64,000 nucleotides of DNA, taken from Chthonomonas sp. UBA1950. Lineage in GTDB: Bacteria; Armatimonadota; Fimbriimonadia; Fimbriimonadales; Fimbriimonadaceae. Location of the stretch: positions 76,524 to 140,523 of the forward strand of contig DDEQ01000043.1 in assembly GCA_002336105.1 (NCBI GenBank), given 5' to 3'. Under the pieces are notes generated by a model. That model was not told where the DNA came from and did no database searches. It worked only from the letters and a program-made list of their open reading frames with translations. Position 1 is the first letter of the stretch, and every line of letters begins with the position of its first letter. Below, one piece after another: positions 8,912-17,997 of the stretch. Made by a program: the position numbers and the translations under genes.

Positions 8912-10324
8912 TTACCACTTGGTATCGACGGTGTAAGTGATCGTCTTGGATTCGTTGGGCTTGAGCGTTAACACATATTGCATGGTCGTCGAATCAAGCT
9001 TTTTGAACTCATCACTGGTGTCTTTAACGCTCCAATCTCCCCAATGTCGCTCAAGCACGTAAACAGTTTCGCTCGTGTTTTTTCGGTTTCGAACTTGCAT
9101 TTGAAATGTTTCTCGGAAAGAGTTTGAGGATAACCTGGAGTAACTCAATCGCTTTCGATCTCCAACCACATCAAAGGATCGACCCACAACCAAACTCACT
9201 TTCTCGTTTCTTGGGGTGTGGTTGATCTGGTCTTCGCCGAGTAGTTGGACTGAACCGGAGGCATCCCTCTGATAGAACCTCACCTTGCCTTTTGGCAATG
9301 GCATTCCAAGTCCGCTCTTTTCGTCGTTCACGAATTCAAGCCGAACCTGAGGTTTAAGCTGTCCCGTTCCGACCTCGCCCTCACTGGGGTAGTAAGTGCC
9401 CCAACCTTGCATTGAATCGATAATCAGCTTCTTGGTAATCGGGACATCATGCCCTTCGAGAAGCGAAAGTTGCTTACTCTCTTTATCTTTGATCGTCGCC
9501 GGTCTCTGGAGAGTGTAAAGGTGGTACTCAAAAAGCGATTCTTCCTGAAAACTTGATTTTGCCTCTGCTGTAAACCCACCCGCCATACCGCGAAGAGCTC
9601 TAGGTGCATTTTGAACAGTGTTGACATCACCAGCCAGCAGCTTCAGCTTTGCGTTGTTATAGCTGGCCCCAGACTGGTTGTTCATCGTCACCCAACCTTG
9701 AACATCAGCTTTGCCTTTGCCATCGAGCGTGAAAACATAGTCTGCATTCCAGTTCAACCCCTTGGTGATGTAGCTCAACTCAACCTCAGCATCATCCGCT
9801 TTAGGTGCCTCTAGTTCCCACAGTAATGTGGGTTTACTGATCAAACCGGCTGGGACTTGCTGAACCTCGATTTCGCCCGTTGGGTTCAAAACGATACGAC
9901 CGTCATCTGTCTTGATGACAAGGCCGTTGTATGTGTAAGTGGAACCGCCTTCGTTAGAATTCACAACGCTGGTTGGCGAGCTGATCAGAGTCCCTTCGAG
10001 CACTTCCTTTTGGTTGGCAATGGTCCGAGTCAAGCGAACCTTGAGCCCGACCGATTTATTCAAGATCGCGTTAGGGCTAATCAGATCGTATTGATAATTC
10101 TGTTCTAGAAGATTAAACAGACTACTATTACCTACTGACCGGAACCCAACACTGCTGGGATCAATTAGCTGAGCCACATCTTCAATGGCAACAGTTTGGC
10201 GTCCTTCTTTAAGGCTTACCTTTCTGATCTCTTTGACTAACCCAAACCCTTGGTTGTAAACGGTGATCTCACATTGGGCTGGCGCGGCGGCAACGATGGC
10301 ACTAACGATGGCGGTCAAAATCAT
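8912..10324 (-). CDS. Secreted DUF4139 domain-containing protein
   Basis: A 470-residue protein with a signal peptide (MILTAIVSAIVAAAPAQC). The mature protein begins ITVYNQGFGLVKEIRK, typical of the N-terminal part of DUF4139 proteins, and the central and C-terminal parts are beta-rich (LSYITKGLNWNADYVFTLDG; PLPKGKVRFYQRD; LKPNESKTITYTV), as in that family. Function of the family is not established. ATG 10324 has AGGAGAATT immediately upstream. It is monocistronic, separated from bioY upstream on the same strand by a strong terminator. Confidence 0.85.
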   Translation of the reverse strand: MILTAIVSAIVAAAPAQCEITVYNQGFGLVKEIRKVSLKEGRQTVAIEDVAQLIDPSSVGFRSVGNSSLFNLLEQNYQYDLISPNAILNKSVGLKVRLTRTIANQKEVLEGTLISSPTSVVNSNEGGSTYTYNGLVIKTDDGRIVLNPTGEIEVQQVPAGLISKPTLLWELEAPKADDAEVELSYITKGLNWNADYVFTLDGKGKADVQGWVTMNNQSGASYNNAKLKLLAGDVNTVQNAPRALRGMAGGFTAEAKSSFQEESLFEYHLYTLQRPATIKDKESKQLSLLEGHDVPITKKLIIDSMQGWGTYYPSEGEVGTGQLKPQVRLEFVNDEKSGLGMPLPKGKVRFYQRDASGSVQLLGEDQINHTPRNEKVSLVVGRSFDVVGDRKRLSYSRLSSNSFRETFQMQVRNRKNTSETVYVLERHWGDWSVKDTSDEFKKLDSTTMQYVLTLKPNESKTITYTVDTKW

Positions 10325-10393
10325 AATTCTCCTGCTCTCACTATTGGACGCTCCACCGGCTTTTTCGGTACAGGTTATCTAAGTATTTGTGTC

Positions 10394-10436
10394 AAAAAAA
10401 GAAGCTCGGCATCGTATCCACGACGCCGAGCTTCTT
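10394..10436 (-). terminator. Rho-independent terminator of bioY
   Basis: Read on the minus strand, a 12-bp perfect stem (AAGAAGCTCGGC and complement at 10399-10410 and 10425-10436) is followed by a run of seven T (10400 down to 10394). It lies 18 bases after the bioY stop. Confidence 0.9.
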
Positions 10437-10454
10437 CAAGCTGTCTCTTGGAGA

Positions 10455-11036
10455 TTATCGATTCTTGCCTGTAAGCCACCAGAGTGATGGCATAGCCAGG
10501 ATCGCAATAACGGCTTTTGCCAATTCTGGAGCAGCAAATGGTGCGAAACCGTTAGCTACAGCCCACCCGAACGAATTACCGGTAGAAACGGCCAACCATG
10601 AAAGTCCTAGGCTGAAGATGATAACGTTACCGAGCAACATCGAAACGGCCATACTTCCAACTTTTCGATCCATGCCTTTCTCAGCCATCCTGCCAAGAGC
10701 CCATGCAGCGATTGCCATTCCAGCCAGATAACCGCCGGTGGGCAGCATCCAAAGAAAACCACTCTTTCCCTCAGCGAAAACTGGCATTCCAACCGCGCCT
10801 AGCGCAAGATACAGCAGTTGAGACAGGAGACCTTTCTTGGAGCCGAGCGTAAGACCGATCATCGAGACCGCCAAGGTCTGCAAGGTGAAGGGTACGGGCT
10901 GCCATGGAATGCGGACCTGTGCAGCCAACGCAGTCAACGCGCAACCTGCTCCGATAAGAGCTAAATCCTTAGAAATTGTTCGATCTTGAACCAGCGCGGC
11001 ACTGAGCGAGCCCAAGGATTCCGTTTTTGTTGCCAT
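10455..11036 (-). CDS. bioY: Biotin transporter BioY (ECF S component)
   Basis: A 193-residue membrane protein with about six hydrophobic helices, matching BioY length. Diagnostic text includes RIPWQPVPFTLQTLAV near residue 45, the region GAVGMPVFAEGKSGFLWMLPTGGYLAG, and the typical C-terminal helices. BioY binds biotin with high affinity and imports it, usually with the EcfT and EcfA1/A2 module; none of these is adjacent, so the energising unit is shared from elsewhere or BioY works alone. ATG 11036 is chosen; a TTG two codons upstream (11039) is also in frame. TAAGAT lies eight bases before the ATG (five before the TTG), suggesting a leaderless or nearly leaderless transcript. accB, a biotin-carrying protein, is in the same window. 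Confidence 0.93.
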   Translation of the reverse strand: MATKTESLGSLSAALVQDRTISKDLALIGAGCALTALAAQVRIPWQPVPFTLQTLAVSMIGLTLGSKKGLLSQLLYLALGAVGMPVFAEGKSGFLWMLPTGGYLAGMAIAAWALGRMAEKGMDRKVGSMAVSMLLGNVIIFSLGLSWLAVSTGNSFGWAVANGFAPFAAPELAKAVIAILAMPSLWWLTGKNR

Positions 11037-11100
11037 CAACCCGAATCTTAGCTAAATGAGCCCCCTCAATACCGCCCCTATTTCCAATGACAGACCTTTG

Positions 11101-11544
11101 TCACCGAACTCCTAGCACACTACAAGGAGACCGTTCGGCGAGGTCTTTACCAGTGTGCGAGAAGAGCCGTTCAACAAGTCCTTGGTGATGCCTTAGGCCG
11201 ATAATAAGCAGGTCAGCTTGATGCCTGTGAACCGCTTCGACGATCTTCTCAACAGGTTCACCTACCTCAGAATCGGCAAAAACAGGAACGCAGGCTCTTT
11301 CCGCTTCTGCGGTTACTTCCCTCGTTAAACTCTTGAGTTCCTGAAGCATTCGCTCGGAGTTTTCGAGGATTAATCCGCCCTCCACAGGCGCATATGGTGC
11401 CTGCATTGCAAAGGTCGGAGCGTACTCCAGAACACTAATCGTATATAACGGCTTTCCTAGCCGTCCCGCAAGCTCCAGTCCGTGCTTCAACGCACGTCTT
11501 GAGGGCTCACTACCGTCGAAAGCGACAATCATTCGCTCATACAT
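11101..11544 (-). CDS. Universal stress protein, UspA family
   Basis: A 147-residue single-domain Usp protein. It opens MYERMIVAFDGSEPSRRALKHG, the usual beta1-loop-alpha1 nucleotide site, and ends with IIGLRHHQGLVERLF and SPCSVLGVR, close to the ATP-binding G-x2-G-x9-G pattern. ATG 11544 was chosen over an upstream in-frame reading because it has GGAGG six bases upstream and matches family starts. Monocistronic, divergent from the lipoprotein gene. Role: stress-related nucleotide-binding protein, target unknown. Confidence 0.9.
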   Translation of the reverse strand: MYERMIVAFDGSEPSRRALKHGLELAGRLGKPLYTISVLEYAPTFAMQAPYAPVEGGLILENSERMLQELKSLTREVTAEAERACVPVFADSEVGEPVEKIVEAVHRHQADLLIIGLRHHQGLVERLFSHTGKDLAERSPCSVLGVR

Positions 11545-11681
11545 GGCAGCCTCCAATACAATAATACGGCAGGCAGCCCAGCTTCGATAACCTTCCATCG
11601 GGAAAGTGTATTCTCTGCGAAATGCTCCGCAGAGATCGACCGGTCGGGAATGTTAGCGTAGGAAAAAGCATTGACATCACT

Positions 11682-13685
11682 ATGCTTTGCCGCAGTAAAA
11701 GTCGACATTCTTTCTGGTTTCCTTCAACGTTGACTTTGATCGCCCTTGCGATTGTCGGATGCCCATCGGAAGGTCCATCTGGAGTTATCGATCCTCCCAA
11801 GAAGGTCAAGGCTGCTCCTGCTGACCCTTGGGTTCTGGCAACCCTTGACCCTGAGAACTCAGTCCCTGCCTATCTCTCGAATGGCACCATTGGAGTCCGA
11901 TTCGATCGGGCTGGTTTGGCACCCGATAGTGGCGGGTTATTCCTTATCTCTGCCTACCAAACCAGTGGCGAGGAAAAGATCATTGAGCTGCCAAACCTAT
12001 GTCTTGGGCAGAGTAAGGAACTGAACCTCGCTCGATGTGAGGACTACCGACAAACGCTCGACATGAGAACGGGAATCCTTGAAACAAGTTGGAAGCGAAA
12101 TGATGTTGAGGTCACTACCGAATGTGTCGTCCACCCGACTTTGCCAATCATTGCTCAACGCATTCGAATCTCAAGTGGAAACAATAGGTCAATTTCGTTC
12201 TCTGACCCAGCCTTTGAAAGTTCCAATACGAATTTGACGAGTTGGCAAACCAAGCGCGGAAACGTAACTTACCAAATCTCGCAAAAGACGAATACTGAGC
12301 CACCGAAGCAGTCGAATGGTGGTTTAGTGATCGACGTCACAGCTGGTCATCCATTTGAGCTAACCCGCATCGTCACTGCCGCAGATGATAGGATCCAAAA
12401 TCACCCGGATGGTTCGCTTGACTTCGAAAGCATCGCGAAACTCGAAAAGGTGTCTCTGGATAAACGATGGAAGACAGATATTGAGATTGACGGTCCGGTT
12501 GAAGATCAGCAAGCAATCCGTTCTTTTCTCTTCTATCTGCGAAACAGCATCGCCAAAGATGGGACGATGGCGATAAGCCCTTTTGCCCTAAGTAACCAGC
12601 AGTATAACGGGCATGTGTTTTGGGATGCTGATATCTGGGTGTTCCCTTCTCTCGCGCTCACGGACCCCGACTTAGCCAAAGTCATCCCCAATTACCGCCT
12701 TAGGCATTTAAAGTCAGCTGAGCAATACATGCAGAAATGGCTCGTGGCAAATCGACCGATTATTCGCGGCGAATTAGGGAAGGCAACTGGCACAGGGGCT
12801 AAGTTTCCGTGGGAGTCCTCCGTGAGTGGGTTCGAAACTACGCCAACATCATCAAGGTTCGAAGACCATATCAGTGGGTCCGTGGCTTTTGCCGTAAAAC
12901 AGGCGTCAAGTTTGGGCCTTGTCTCAGCGTCTCAAAGCAATGACCTTTTGAACAAGGTCACCGAGTATTGGAAACAACGGATCACAAAGACCAAACGGGG
13001 ACTGGAAGTACACGGAGTGATGTCTCCAGACGAGAACCACACCGGCGACAACGATCTCTACACGAACCTTTTGGCCCAGTGGTGCTTATCAGGCGGACAA
13101 TTTGATGCGAATTCGCAAGCATTTTTACCTAGGGACAAGGTCACCTTTCTCACCTACGAAAACGACCCATTCAGAGGCTATAAACAAGCGGCGGCAATTC
13201 TCGCAATTTATCCTCTTCAGTTTCCGAAAGCCGAAAATGAAGCAATGGATATGATGAAGAGATATGCCGGTAAAGTTACAAAAAACGGTCCAGCAATGTC
13301 TGATTCAGTCCATGCCACGGTTTGGGCTAGGTTCGGCGAACCAGAAAAAGCATATGAAACCTGGCGAGATTCATGGAAAGAATTCACCAAGAGCCCGCTA
13401 ATGCTATTTAGTGAGAAGAGGAGTAAACCAGTCACCTATTTCACCACAGGTGCGGCAGGATCTTTACAAACGGTACTGTACGGATTCCTCGGCTTTAGGA
13501 TAGACTCAAAACATCAGATCAACGAGAGTTGGTCTAAGAAACTCGTGGGGGACGCAATACTTAGCGTGAAGCCAAATCTTCCGAAAGCCTGGAAGTCGGT
13601 GAAGTTCAAAAACTTCAGCGTTCTGGGCCAGCGCTTCACCCTCACTTCGACCCCTACGGAAACAACCGTCACCCAAGGAGAGTGA
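11682..13685 (+). CDS. Lipoprotein glycosidase-like protein, GH65 type
   Basis: A 667-residue protein with an N-terminal lipobox (LAIVGC near residue 26), so probably a membrane-anchored lipoprotein. After an N-terminal beta domain it shows GH65 hallmarks: YNGHVFWDADIWVFPS near residues 308-323, a YRLRHLKSAEQYM helix, GAKFPWES, and MSPDENHTGDNDLYTN. These resemble the clan of acid trehalase and the glucosidase that cleaves glucosyl-galactosyl-hydroxylysine, rather than the cytoplasmic phosphorylases. The exact sugar is unknown. ATG 11682 begins the signal sequence. Its stop overlaps the start of the next gene, so they form an operon. An extracytoplasmic alpha-glucosidase is the best guess. 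Confidence 0.8.
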   Translation: MLCRSKSRHSFWFPSTLTLIALAIVGCPSEGPSGVIDPPKKVKAAPADPWVLATLDPENSVPAYLSNGTIGVRFDRAGLAPDSGGLFLISAYQTSGEEKIIELPNLCLGQSKELNLARCEDYRQTLDMRTGILETSWKRNDVEVTTECVVHPTLPIIAQRIRISSGNNRSISFSDPAFESSNTNLTSWQTKRGNVTYQISQKTNTEPPKQSNGGLVIDVTAGHPFELTRIVTAADDRIQNHPDGSLDFESIAKLEKVSLDKRWKTDIEIDGPVEDQQAIRSFLFYLRNSIAKDGTMAISPFALSNQQYNGHVFWDADIWVFPSLALTDPDLAKVIPNYRLRHLKSAEQYMQKWLVANRPIIRGELGKATGTGAKFPWESSVSGFETTPTSSRFEDHISGSVAFAVKQASSLGLVSASQSNDLLNKVTEYWKQRITKTKRGLEVHGVMSPDENHTGDNDLYTNLLAQWCLSGGQFDANSQAFLPRDKVTFLTYENDPFRGYKQAAAILAIYPLQFPKAENEAMDMMKRYAGKVTKNGPAMSDSVHATVWARFGEPEKAYETWRDSWKEFTKSPLMLFSEKRSKPVTYFTTGAAGSLQTVLYGFLGFRIDSKHQINESWSKKLVGDAILSVKPNLPKAWKSVKFKNFSVLGQRFTLTSTPTETTVTQGE

Positions 13686-14428
13686 TGCCAATGCCCAATG
13701 TTGTACTAACTGTCGATTGCGAAGGCGCAATGCACGACCGATGCTATACAAGTGACCTGATCAAGGTCTTTGAAGAAGAGTTCGTGCCTGCCACTTGGTT
13801 AATCCACGTTTCACTAAAAGATCCATCAGCTAACACTAATCTCTACTATCACGAATTCGTTCACAAGATCCCTAACTGGCACGAGCTCGGCATGAAGGTT
13901 AACTTCGAAAACGAGCGAGGCTACGTAGAAGATCCCAAAGAACGAGGGAACATCATTTGGGTTGCTAAAGACACCCTGAAGTCACACATGATTAAGGCGA
14001 CCGCGTTTCGAGCGGGTGCTTTTGCTCTCCTTCCCAGCGACGTTCCTTACCTACAGGAAAGCGGAATCTTGGTTGATAGCTCCGTTATTCCAGACAGCGA
14101 CTATAAAATGTTCGTTGGCTGGCAAGGCGCCCCCAAGAATCCTTATCACAGTAGCGCAGAAGACCTCAAAGTTGAAGGCTCCAACAAGCTACTGCACCTG
14201 CCAATTGCCACTGCAAACGGAAAACATGCTTATCTTGATCTAGGTTTTGAAACTCTCAAGCCCATTCTTGAAGAGAACAAGGATCTCGAACTCATCACGA
14301 TTGGTATTCGAGACTATCTCGACAGCGTAGCCGCTCTCCGACAGGTCATCCAGTACTACCGAGGACTGGGCGCTCACTTCACCACCATGACACAGGCGGC
14401 AAGCGAGCACTTCCAACACCACAGTTAA
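13685..14428 (+). CDS. Polysaccharide deacetylase-like protein
   Basis: A 247-residue protein without a signal peptide. It opens MPMPNVVLTVDCEGAMHD, resembling the NodB-fold VLTxDxE start, and later has WHELGMKVN, TAFRAGAFALLPSDVPYLQESGILVDSS, which fit the general NodB barrel of carbohydrate esterase 4 relatives. The canonical metal-binding HxxxH is not clear, so it may be a divergent or inactive member. ATG 13685 overlaps the TGA of the preceding gene and has AAGGAG five bases upstream; GTG 13682 and ATG 13691 are alternatives. A strong terminator follows. Probably acts on surface glycan together with neighbouring glycosyltransferases; this is inference. Confidence 0.7.
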   Translation: MPMPNVVLTVDCEGAMHDRCYTSDLIKVFEEEFVPATWLIHVSLKDPSANTNLYYHEFVHKIPNWHELGMKVNFENERGYVEDPKERGNIIWVAKDTLKSHMIKATAFRAGAFALLPSDVPYLQESGILVDSSVIPDSDYKMFVGWQGAPKNPYHSSAEDLKVEGSNKLLHLPIATANGKHAYLDLGFETLKPILEENKDLELITIGIRDYLDSVAALRQVIQYYRGLGAHFTTMTQAASEHFQHHS

Positions 14429-14436
14429 GACCCATA

Positions 14437-14473
14437 AGGCAGGTGTAATCAGTGACTTCACCTGCCTTTTTCA
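14437..14473 (+). terminator. Rho-independent terminator after deacetylase-like gene
   Basis: AAGGCAGGTG pairs with CACCTGCCTT across a 13-base loop, followed by a T run. It starts eight bases after the stop codon and ends the two-gene lipoprotein/deacetylase operon. Confidence 0.88.
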
Positions 14474-14584
14474 TTCATCTTCGAACCACTAAATTCTTAA
14501 TCCCATCTTTATCGGATTGCTGTATTCTCGGTGTAGATTCGTGAGCTGATCGTTTTGCACATTCGGAATCATCGAGTAGGTTAT

Positions 14585-15820
14585 ATGTCCGCCCCACTTC
14601 GTATTGCGATTTACTATAACTTACCTAGCGGCGGTGCTAGACGAGCACTTTACAATCACGTTACTGGTCTAAAAGAACGGGGATACATTCTTAAGGCATG
14701 GCGTCCTGAACTCCTCGACAAACAATTCATCCAGGTCGGATCATTAGTCGAAGAGCAAGAAGTGGATCTGCCGATTCAGCCCGAGGGGACTGGATACGTC
14801 TCGAGAATCACCAGTCACGTGACTCGGCTTCATAAACTGATGAAAGATGAGCCGATCCATACCGAGACTTGCGCACGGCAAATGAGAGAGCAAGGTTTTG
14901 ACTTCCTCTTTGCCAATACAGATCGGTTGTTTGCATCACCTTCCATCGGACGCTTTTTCCACGGAAAGAAAGCCCTTTATCTACAGGAGCCGAACCGTCA
15001 TCTCTACGAGTCCATGCCAGAGTTACCGTGGATTGCTTTAGGCCCGGAAGACTACAAAAAGATGGGCTTCACGGGTATTAAACATCGCACACGTAAGAGA
15101 CTCGAGCAGACGGCTTGGAAGAAGCAGGCGCGCTTCGAACTGGAAAACGCTAGGAGCTACGACAATATCTTAGTCAATAGCTTCTATTCCAGAGAGTCGG
15201 TTCTACGCGCATACGGCATCAGTTCGGATGTTTGCTATTTAGGAGTCGATACCGATAAATTTCACGATCAAGGCAAAGAACGGGAACCGTTTGTGATTGG
15301 CTTGGGGACAATTGGCCCAACCAAAAACGTAAAACTCGCCATAGAAGCCATTGGCACGATTCAGACGAAGCGACCGCCTTTGGTCTGGGTTGGGAATATG
15401 AGTGACGACGTCTACGTCGATCAGATGAAACAACTTGCGACTAAGCTCGGAGTCGATTTTCAGATTCGCAAGATGGTAACTGATGAGGAGTTGATCGACC
15501 TCCTCAATCGTGCGACTTGCATGTTGTATGCGCCTCGCCTAGAACCATTTGGGTTTGCACCTCTCGAAGCCAACGCTTGCGGCTGCACGGTTGTCGGAGT
15601 TGCGGAAGGCGGTGTTCGCGAAACAATTATTGATGGCGTAAATGGAAAACTGGTTCCGCACGATCCAGAGTTACTCGGAGCAGCGGTAAGCAACCTCATC
15701 GAGAATCCTAGAACCGCCTACTCCCTTGGGCAGCAAGCGAAGAAAATGGTTCAAGATCATTGGACCATCGGGGCTTCGAATGACCGACTAGAAGCCGCTC
15801 TCCTTAAAGTTTTTCGATGA
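14585..15820 (+). CDS. Glycosyltransferase family 4 (group 1)
   Basis: A 411-residue GT-B glycosyltransferase. The N-terminal domain begins APLRIAIYYNLPSGGARRAL, including the glycine-rich loop, and the C-terminal domain carries the donor-binding segment EPFGFAPLEANACG followed by EGGVRETI, the E-x7-E motif typical of GT4. It uses a nucleotide sugar to build surface polysaccharide or glycolipid; donor unknown. ATG 14585 is chosen over an upstream in-frame ATG at 14555 because it starts at the first beta strand. Its last four bases overlap the next gene (ATGA), so both belong to an operon with gmd. Confidence 0.9.
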   Translation: MSAPLRIAIYYNLPSGGARRALYNHVTGLKERGYILKAWRPELLDKQFIQVGSLVEEQEVDLPIQPEGTGYVSRITSHVTRLHKLMKDEPIHTETCARQMREQGFDFLFANTDRLFASPSIGRFFHGKKALYLQEPNRHLYESMPELPWIALGPEDYKKMGFTGIKHRTRKRLEQTAWKKQARFELENARSYDNILVNSFYSRESVLRAYGISSDVCYLGVDTDKFHDQGKEREPFVIGLGTIGPTKNVKLAIEAIGTIQTKRPPLVWVGNMSDDVYVDQMKQLATKLGVDFQIRKMVTDEELIDLLNRATCMLYAPRLEPFGFAPLEANACGCTVVGVAEGGVRETIIDGVNGKLVPHDPELLGAAVSNLIENPRTAYSLGQQAKKMVQDHWTIGASNDRLEAALLKVFR

Positions 15821-16764
15821 GTCCACTAGTCTCCATTCTGGTTCCGAGCTATAACCATGCACGTTTTTTGGGCGAGTGCTTGGCGTCAATTCGACGGCAA
15901 ACCTACACAAACTGGGAAGTCATCCTCATCGACGATGTCTCCACTGACGGAAGCTATGAGGTAGCCCAAAATCTAACAAAGGGCGAGACACGAATCCATG
16001 TCTCGCAAAACCCAACCAATTCGGGAACCTATCAGACCTTGCAAAACGCTCTCGATCAAGCTCAAGGCGAGTACATTGCCGTCCTCAACTCGGATGATCG
16101 GTGGGCACCAGAAAAGTTATCAAAACAGATCGGTGTTCTGAAAAAACACCCTGAAGCAAGCTGGTGCTTCACGTTGGGCAAGACGATCAGTGAGGATAGC
16201 CAAGTCATTGATGCTGAAGACAAGACACATGGAGACTGGCCTCAAAGTGAATTGATCGACCTTCTTCCCTATCTCATTATCGAAAACCGAATTCTGGCGT
16301 CGTCAGTTATTTTTCGACGAGAATCGTTAGCTTTCCGAACTAACCAGAAATATTCTGGAGACTGGTCTGCACTGATTGAAGCTTCACTAAGAGGGAAAGC
16401 AGCGTGTATCGCAGAGCCGCTCAACGAATGGAGAATGCACTCGCACAACACGTTTCGGCGATCTGCTGGTCAGGTAAGCGAAGAGATCGAAATGCGCAAA
16501 GCCATTCTAGACTCCTTCAACGAACCTCAAGCCTCGTTGGCGGAATGCTCGCGTCATCTTTCTGCCCTATATGTCTTGGTCGGTGACCGATCTCGAGCGA
16601 TTTCATCTGCATGGCTTGCTGTCCGTCTGAGCCCAGTTTCGGCTAACTTCAAACGTTTAGTTGCTTGCTTGTTGCCAAATGCTATCGAGAGGCTTTTCCC
16701 GGGAGAATCGGTCATCCCAATCCAGCAGACAACACCAATCACCAAGTTTCACAAAGGAGCATAA
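15817..16764 (+). CDS. Glycosyltransferase family 2
   Basis: A 315-residue GT-A enzyme. It begins MSPLVSILVPSYNHARFLGE, the classic GT2 start, followed by ILIDDVSTDGSYE and the metal-binding DxD-like NSDDRW. The C-terminal third (from about residue 230) is divergent and may be an acceptor domain. Start ATG 15817 overlaps the preceding stop by ATGA. Part of the glycan operon with the GT4 enzyme and gmd; acceptor and donor unknown. Confidence 0.9.
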   Translation: MSPLVSILVPSYNHARFLGECLASIRRQTYTNWEVILIDDVSTDGSYEVAQNLTKGETRIHVSQNPTNSGTYQTLQNALDQAQGEYIAVLNSDDRWAPEKLSKQIGVLKKHPEASWCFTLGKTISEDSQVIDAEDKTHGDWPQSELIDLLPYLIIENRILASSVIFRRESLAFRTNQKYSGDWSALIEASLRGKAACIAEPLNEWRMHSHNTFRRSAGQVSEEIEMRKAILDSFNEPQASLAECSRHLSALYVLVGDRSRAISSAWLAVRLSPVSANFKRLVACLLPNAIERLFPGESVIPIQQTTPITKFHKGA

Positions 16765-16772
16765 TCTACAAG

Positions 16773-17807
16773 ATGGCAAAGAAGGCACTCATCACAGGCA
16801 TCACGGGACAGGACGGGGCCTACCTCGCGAAGTTCTTATTAGAGAAGGGTTACAAAGTTTTTGGTGCCTACAGACGAAGCTCTTCGGCAAGTTTCTCTCG
16901 CCTGGCTGAATTAGGCATCACTAACGAGATTGAGCGTGTCGCCTTTGATTTACTAGAAGCCTCCAACATCGAGCGGATGATTGCCAAGGTTCAACCGGAC
17001 GAGGTTTACAACCTAGCTGCTCAGAGTTTTGTTTCTCTTGCATTCGAACAACCGATCTACACGGCTGAAGCTGATGCCGTAGGTGTAACCAGGCTCCTAG
17101 AATCACTCAGGCAGATCACTCCCGACTGTAGGTTCTACCAAGCTTCCACCTCGGAGATGTTTGGCAAGGTTACGTCGTCCCCACAAAAAGAGCAGACTCC
17201 ATTTCACCCGCGAAGCCCTTACGGAGTAGCGAAGCTCTACGCCCACTGGATCACTGTGAACTATCGGGAATCGTATGGGATGAAAACCAGTTCTGGCATC
17301 CTTTTTAACCATGAGTCTCCACTTCGCGGAACCGAGTTTGTTTCGCGAAAGATCACGGCCACTTTGGCTCTCATTAAGCACGGCCAAGCTCAACCTTTGG
17401 TCCTAGGAAATCTTGATGCCGAGCGCGACTGGGGTTTCGCAGGAGACTATGTACGGGCCATGTGGATGATGCTTCAGCAGGACCAAATGGACGACTACGT
17501 CGTCGCGTCAGAGCGAACTCACTCCGTTCGGAAATTTGTTAACCTGGCCGCAGAGGCGTATGGATTCAATCTCGAATGGTCTGGATCTGGGACGGAAGAA
17601 AAGGCTGTCGAAAAGTCTACGGGGAGAACGATCATCGAAATATCGCCTGCGTTCTATCGACCTGCCGAGGTAGACCACTTACTGGGAGATTGTCAGAAAG
17701 CAAAAGCCAAACTTGGCTGGAAACCGGAAGTATCTTTCGAACAACTTGTCGAAATGATGGTAGCGGCGGACAACGATAAAGCGAGCTGCGGAATTCTCAG
17801 CATGTAA
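16773..17807 (+). CDS. gmd: GDP-mannose 4,6-dehydratase
   Basis: Converts GDP-mannose to GDP-4-keto-6-deoxymannose, precursor of GDP-fucose or GDP-rhamnose. The 344-residue protein begins with the Rossmann motif GITGQDGAYLAKFLLEKGYKV; the catalytic serine and glutamate lie in STSEMFGKV, and the YGVAKLYAHW segment supplies Tyr and Lys. NHESPLRGTEFVSRK is also typical of GMD. ATG 16773 is chosen because it begins directly before the Rossmann strand; upstream in-frame codons overlap the GT2 gene. AAAGGAG lies 13 bases upstream, which is distant. No reductase (fcl/rmd) is adjacent, so the final sugar cannot be named. Confidence 0.95.
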   Translation: MAKKALITGITGQDGAYLAKFLLEKGYKVFGAYRRSSSASFSRLAELGITNEIERVAFDLLEASNIERMIAKVQPDEVYNLAAQSFVSLAFEQPIYTAEADAVGVTRLLESLRQITPDCRFYQASTSEMFGKVTSSPQKEQTPFHPRSPYGVAKLYAHWITVNYRESYGMKTSSGILFNHESPLRGTEFVSRKITATLALIKHGQAQPLVLGNLDAERDWGFAGDYVRAMWMMLQQDQMDDYVVASERTHSVRKFVNLAAEAYGFNLEWSGSGTEEKAVEKSTGRTIIEISPAFYRPAEVDHLLGDCQKAKAKLGWKPEVSFEQLVEMMVAADNDKASCGILSM

Positions 17808-17830
17808 TCTGCCAAGAAAGTGAGAAGTGG

Positions 17831-17918
17831 TGGCGGACAGGGTGGGATTCGAACCCACGGTGAGTTGCCCCACACCGCATTTCGAGTGCGGCGCACTAGA
17901 CCACTATGCGACCTGTCC
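17831..17918 (-). tRNA. tRNA-Ser (anticodon CGA)
   Basis: On the minus strand an 88-base cloverleaf with encoded CCA: acceptor GGACAGG pairs with CCTGTCC, anticodon loop CTCGAAA within stem CCGCA/TGCGG, a long variable arm (class II) and T loop GGTTCGAATCC. Anticodon CGA reads UCG serine codons. It sits between gmd and metY, antisense to both. Confidence 0.97.
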
Positions 17919-17984
17919 GGGGGTTATTGTGACAGACGAACGCGCTCAGATGCACGGGGTCCGCTCATATCCTTTCTGAACAGA

Positions 17985-17990
17985 TAAACT
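17985..17990 (+). promoter_or_regulatory. -10-like element TAAACT for metY
   Basis: TAAACT lies seven bases before the GTG start of metY, which has no Shine-Dalgarno. The same hexamer occurs five bases before the ATG at 19302 and seven bases before the GTG at 42968 (minus strand). This suggests leaderless transcription. No convincing -35 is seen. Confidence 0.5.
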
Positions 17991-17997
17991 ACAAGCC

